Below the pieces are notes generated by a model. That model was not told the origin of the DNA and did no database searches. It was given only the letters and a program-made list of their open reading frames with translations. The translations under genes and the position numbers were made by a program. Below, piece after piece: positions 7,470 to 10,383 of a stretch of 10,383 nucleotides of DNA; the stretch's first letter is position 1; each line of letters begins with the position of its first letter. This DNA is from Amoeboradix gromovi (lineage: Eukaryota > Sanchytriomycota > Sanchytriomycetes > Sanchytriales > Sanchytriaceae). The stretch is from assembly GCA_018985225.1 (NCBI GenBank), contig JADGIF010000349.1, positions 1 to 10,383 of the forward strand, given 5' to 3'.

Positions 7470-8282
7470 ATGATATTTTTATCTCTAGTGTTATCAAAAC
7501 CATTACCATCCGATGGCTTGAAAATCACACAAGGTGTGAACTTCGATCCAAGCGCGAAAGATGCGCAGTTAGTTACAGCATCCACATCTGGTGGTAGAGT
7601 TTGCGGTATCAACTCTTATAATGAAGTGTCTTGTGGTCTTACAAGCAAAGAGAGCCCAGTCAACAAAAAAGGCGTTTATAATGATTTTGAGATGTCAGAA
7701 GTCGACGGCAAATTACAAGAAATATCTTTATTTGGAGCCAATGCTTGTGGAATCAGTTCAAAAAATAACATTTTTTGTACTTGGGATATCGACTGTGCCG
7801 AGCCAAAATGGACGCAGATGAATGGAAAGTTAGACAAAATTAACATTGATGGTGATAGAATGTGCGGAGTTACTCAATCAAACCAGGTATACTGTTCCAG
7901 GTTTATGAAGAATGAGTGGCAACTTAAGAGCGGTCTTTTGAAAGATGTATCAATTTCAGGAGCCAAAGCGTGTGGTGTTACCTTGAAAAATGACTTGGCC
8001 TGCACCGAAAACATTGATGACGAAGAAACGGAATGGAACATTATTGGAGGTACTTTTACTCAAGCGGACTTAAATAGTGGGATTGTCTGTGGAGTTAAGG
8101 AAAATTCGGTTACAGGTATTTTCTGTGCCCCGTTTAACTCAAAGAATTTCATTCAATATTCTAAAGACGTGTCATATAAATACGTCACGCTCAGCAACTC
8201 ATACATGTACGCTATTGACTTGGACAATAACGTCTTCAAGATACCCATGGAAAAATTGAAAGAAGAGGTATTAGCTCAATAA
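7470..8282 (+). CDS. Tectonin-like beta-propeller protein with a cysteine pair in each blade
   Basis: A 270-aa product built from about six repeats of 35-45 residues. Each repeat has the pattern G-x-L...[IV]...C-G-[IV]-x(5-8)-N-x-[IV]-x-C...W. Five repeats carry a Cys pair: 45/55, 93/103, 132/142, 168/178 and 207/219. A sixth (VTLSNSYMYAIDLDNNVFKI, 239-258) keeps the shape without Cys. This is the layout of tectonin/tachylectin-type propellers, often sugar-binding and secreted or lumenal. One disulfide across each blade hairpin would fit an oxidising compartment. The N-terminus IFLSLVL is a short, weak signal peptide. AATAAA (8278-8283) contains the stop codon. RCC1 is an alternative fold, but the repeats are shorter and lack its Gly pattern. 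Ligand unknown. Confidence 0.75.
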   Translation: MIFLSLVLSKPLPSDGLKITQGVNFDPSAKDAQLVTASTSGGRVCGINSYNEVSCGLTSKESPVNKKGVYNDFEMSEVDGKLQEISLFGANACGISSKNNIFCTWDIDCAEPKWTQMNGKLDKINIDGDRMCGVTQSNQVYCSRFMKNEWQLKSGLLKDVSISGAKACGVTLKNDLACTENIDDEETEWNIIGGTFTQADLNSGIVCGVKENSVTGIFCAPFNSKNFIQYSKDVSYKYVTLSNSYMYAIDLDNNVFKIPMEKLKEEVLAQ

Positions 8283-8283
8283 A
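8278..8283 (+). terminator. AATAAA poly(A) signal containing the stop codon of the propeller gene
   Basis: The gene ends GCT CAA TAA followed by A, so the stop codon lies wholly within AATAAA, as in the 280-aa gene. Confidence 0.55.
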
Positions 8284-8447
8284 AACCGATTTTACAATTT
8301 TTCTATGCCTTCATCGCGAGTTATGCAACGACCACATAGTTTCCGGAGATAATGAGCATTGTCAGATAGGCACATTTGTTCAAAGATGGAGAATTACCAG
8401 AGATTAGTCTCCAAAGAAAAAGAGAGCAAGTGCGCCATACATAAATC

Positions 8448-8639
8448 TCAACGGGCTACTTCATGATACTTGAACAGTCGCTTTGCGACCCAATTCCAAA
8501 ATAGTATAAATGCAATGAAGCAGATAATACTAGTTATCGAATCTCTGATATAATAGACAAAAGACCAACTTTGCAGAGGAGATAGGACGTAAAACTCTAA
8601 CAAGCTTATTGGTGATAAAATGTGGAAAGCCCCCCACAC
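8448..8639 (-). CDS. Possible 63-aa membrane protein
   Basis: The ORF starts MWGAFHILSPISLLEFYVL and has a clear membrane segment at about 34-51 (DSITSIICFIAFILFWNWVA) followed by a basic, polar end (KRLFKYHEVAR), typical of a small tail-anchored or organelle membrane subunit. It lies only 77 bases beyond the LYS1 stop on the same strand. Unlike its neighbours it has no AATAAA after the stop, which weakens the call. It could also be one exon of a longer gene. I recognise no family. The rest of 8283-8716 shows only tiny ORFs and nothing I can name. Confidence 0.35.
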   Translation of the reverse strand: MWGAFHILSPISLLEFYVLSPLQSWSFVYYIRDSITSIICFIAFILFWNWVAKRLFKYHEVAR

Positions 8640-8716
8640 ATTGTTAGTGTAGTCTCTGCAATGCTTTAAATAAACATTCTACATGGTAATGACAATATTT
8701 ACTTAATCAAAATGCA

Positions 8717-9748
8717 TCACAGCTCTTTTCTTTTGGCTTCGAATATCTCCAACGCACCTTTCCAAACTCCAGTCATCTCACCAAATGGGTCGACAGGCAG
8801 CTGCTTTATATAAGGCATTAGCTGGGAACCAAATTCGGTACTTGCTTCTCTTGGTAGCAGGGTAGGCAAATGGTCAATTGAAATAACTTTGACGTTTCCC
8901 TCAATATCCAAAATAGGTTTATCAAAGGTAGTACATCTATCGTATACAGGAATAGGATTGTTAGGACTGGAATAATCGCAACTTACATCACAAATAATTT
9001 TCAAGTTCTTAGATTCATTCAACATTGACTTGGTCAGAAAAGGTTCGATCTTACTGGTTAAATATACGCAATTGATGAATATATCTGCTTTAAGAATCTC
9101 GGGAAATGGTCCGCCCTTCTTTGTCTCATCCAGGTCCCATTGAACTATGTTGGAATGCGGAATACCTAAATCTAAACAACACTGTATAGCACCTTTGCCA
9201 CATCTGCCCAAAGCGCCAATAACCATTACAGTAGGAATAGATTTTGTTTCCTGTTTGATTTTATTAAGTAAAACCTGTTTATCCTGTGGAAAAAAAGGTC
9301 CTTTGCTGCCATTGTAGACATCAACGCTAATAGCGGCACCAGCATATCCGGCATAATACCCAAACGCTGCAATTCTTCGATTATTTTCTATTAGAAACTC
9401 TAAATCTAAAATCCTCCCATGGTCGAACTGCTTGAGCAAATCTTTCCACCAGTTTTGTTGCTTATAACAATGTGCAAAGTAAACATGGCAGAATTTAAAT
9501 GAGTTATCAGTAGTTTCATAGAGTTCCTTTAATCCTAAAATGTAGGTATTGCGATCAAATTCATCGTAGTGCTTTTCTGTGATTTCGCATCCTACTTGAA
9601 GATATTCATCATCGGAGTAACATCTGGTTTTGCTAGATTCGACTGTGATTTTGATTCCGCAAGACAACAGTTGTTTGCAATTATCTGGAGTTAAAATGAC
9701 GCGGTGCTCAAATTTCTTATGCTCGTTTCTCAAATACAAATGAGACAT
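8717..9748 (-). CDS. LYS1: Saccharopine dehydrogenase (NAD+, L-lysine-forming)
   Basis: Catalyses the last step of fungal lysine synthesis: saccharopine + NAD+ + water to lysine + 2-oxoglutarate + NADH. The 343-aa product aligns throughout with yeast Lys1 (373 aa), with a shorter loop around residues 142-160. Substrate and catalytic residues are present: Arg16 (EHRVILTP), Lys74 (LGLKE) and His93 (FAHCYK), matching yeast Arg18, Lys77 and His96. The NAD-binding turn is VIGALGRCG (176-184), including the reactive Cys183. SIDHLPTLLPREAS (300-313) is the family hallmark. I start at 9748 because MSHLYLRNEH lines up with the yeast N-terminus; the frame is open for 66 more codons to 9946 but that segment is Phe-rich and not conserved. 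The end, KRKEL, is not a standard peroxisomal PTS1, whereas yeast Lys1 ends SRL. No AATAAA follows the TGA stop. Confidence 0.96.
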   Translation of the reverse strand: MSHLYLRNEHKKFEHRVILTPDNCKQLLSCGIKITVESSKTRCYSDDEYLQVGCEITEKHYDEFDRNTYILGLKELYETTDNSFKFCHVYFAHCYKQQNWWKDLLKQFDHGRILDLEFLIENNRRIAAFGYYAGYAGAAISVDVYNGSKGPFFPQDKQVLLNKIKQETKSIPTVMVIGALGRCGKGAIQCCLDLGIPHSNIVQWDLDETKKGGPFPEILKADIFINCVYLTSKIEPFLTKSMLNESKNLKIICDVSCDYSSPNNPIPVYDRCTTFDKPILDIEGNVKVISIDHLPTLLPREASTEFGSQLMPYIKQLPVDPFGEMTGVWKGALEIFEAKRKEL

Positions 9749-10168
9749 GCTTTTCGAAAAGTGGATGAAGGGGTAAATGTAGCTAAAAGTAAAAAAATTG
9801 AGCAATAAAAAATCAAAACTCCGAAAAAAGAACCTAGCCTTAAGTGTATAGGTCATGTCAGGCTTACTACTCTTTGCTAAACTGGAAAGTCCCATGGTTG
9901 CAACTTTAAGCCTCGCATCAAAAACGTTGTTTTCCGAGAAAATCAATAGCTTCTACATAGAAACTAAAAATGAAGTCGCTACAACGGTTGCTCTCACTTC
10001 CGCTACCCTAAGGTTATATTGAATATGGATATCCAAGATCATTGCTGCCATTTAATATCTATATGCGTCGAAGTTATGGCTTATATACATTGGGACATCA
10101 AATATAAAAACTAGACTAACTTTCTGAAATAGTTTGAATCATTATATCAAGCCTGTATTAACCGATAG

Positions 10169-10191
10169 TAAATTAAATTAAATTAAATTAA
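10169..10191. repeat. (TAAAT)n microsatellite
   Basis: Four perfect copies of TAAAT followed by TAA. It lies in the intergenic region about 30 bases before a TATA box. Confidence 0.85.
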
Positions 10192-10219
10192 TCTGACTGG
10201 TTCGAGTAAATTATTTTAG

Positions 10220-10227
10220 TATAAAAG
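10220..10227 (+). promoter_or_regulatory. TATA box TATAAAAG
   Basis: A consensus TATAAAAG lies 29 bases before an ATG at 10256 whose context (AAACAATG, A at -3) is favourable. It suggests a transcript running rightward out of the window with a very short leader. Confidence 0.4.
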
Positions 10228-10255
10228 CTTTTCGTCCATCAAAATCCTAGAAACA

Positions 10256-10330
10256 ATGATTAATAAGAAGAAGAGAAAACAAAAAATAAGTTATACAAAA
10301 GGTGGAAGAAAAAGAAAGTGGAACAGATAA
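10256..10330 (+). CDS. Possible 24-aa Lys/Arg-rich peptide or first exon
   Basis: The ORF begins MINKKKRKQKISY, has GGRKRKW near its end, and stops at TAA 10328-10330. About half its residues are Lys or Arg. Size and charge recall ribosomal protein eL41 (about 25 aa), but the sequence does not match eL41, which has far more Arg and an N-terminal MRAKW. It may instead be the first exon of a longer basic protein, cut by an intron or by the window edge. Support comes only from the TATA box and start context. The remaining 53 bases show nothing I can name. Confidence 0.25.
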   Translation: MINKKKRKQKISYTKGGRKRKWNR

Positions 10331-10383
10331 AGAGTACCGTCTAAGATAATGCACCTTTTGCTTAGAAACTCAAAGACCTTATT

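Larger units (their letters stand above)
9749..10255. promoter_or_regulatory. Intergenic region between LYS1 and the right-end ORF
   Basis: This stretch upstream of LYS1 is AT-rich with no convincing gene. The part next to LYS1 (to 9946) is open in the LYS1 frame but reads as a non-conserved Phe-rich segment. I looked for Gcn4-type TGACTC and Lys14-type TCCNNNGGA sites and saw none. A possible - strand TATATAAG lies at 10080-10087. A pentamer repeat and a TATA box for the rightward ORF lie near its right edge. Confidence 0.4.

Noticed and set aside
8386-8466. 26-aa + strand ORF starting MENYQRLVSK
   Set aside because: It is short, has no nearby promoter or poly(A) signal, and overlaps the end of the 63-aa - strand ORF.
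9749-9946. 66-residue N-terminal extension of LYS1
   Set aside because: The Phe-rich extension matches no Lys1, and the Met at 9748 lines up with the yeast start; it is probably 5' untranslated sequence.
1-10383. CRISPR array, prokaryotic operon or defence system
   Set aside because: The gene content, intron, TATA boxes and AATAAA signals are eukaryotic; no spaced direct repeats are present.

Overview
The window is nuclear DNA from a gene-dense eukaryote, most likely a fungus or a close relative. Three proteins anchor this: a cytosolic isoleucyl-tRNA synthetase, the mRNA-decay factor Pat1, and a saccharopine dehydrogenase (LYS1) of the alpha-aminoadipate lysine pathway, which is typical of fungi. 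CTG is read as leucine: the strongly conserved helix around residue 798 of the synthetase has CTG where yeast has Leu. This argues against the yeast clades that reassigned CTG. I cannot place the organism further; an early-diverging fungal lineage with reduced introns and short 3' ends would fit.

Layout, left to right. Positions 1-233 hold a short inverted-repeat element (81-169, MITE-like, TA-flanked) and a TATA-like motif. Positions 234-3456 (+) encode IleRS, with its reading frame interrupted only by a 19-nt GT-AG intron at 2844-2862. Positions 3457-4437 hold a possible 34-aa ORF (-), a tiny secreted or GPI-like protein (3882-4067, -), and a divergent promoter with nine CCAAT pentamers. 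Next come an unrecognised 280-aa membrane protein (4438-5280, +) and a compact Pat1 (5393-7015, +). Pat1 converges on a small membrane protein (7038-7316, -), with an almost perfect palindromic poly(A) signal between them. A 270-aa six-blade propeller-like protein with paired cysteines (7470-8282, +) follows, then a 63-aa membrane ORF (8448-8639, -) and LYS1 (8717-9748, -). At the right end, beyond an AT-rich promoter region, is a 24-aa very basic ORF (10256-10330, +).

The most striking property is how gene ends are built. All four + strand genes have an AATAAA hexamer overlapping the stop codon, and two - strand genes have it within five bases of the stop. LYS1 is the exception. Together with the 19-nt intron, this suggests a genome where introns and 3' ends have been cut close to their mechanical minimum, while promoters remain hundreds of bases long.

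The genes do not form one pathway. IleRS and LYS1 both concern amino-acid use, and Pat1 acts in mRNA turnover. The remaining genes are membrane or probable secreted proteins that I could not assign to known families beyond the propeller.
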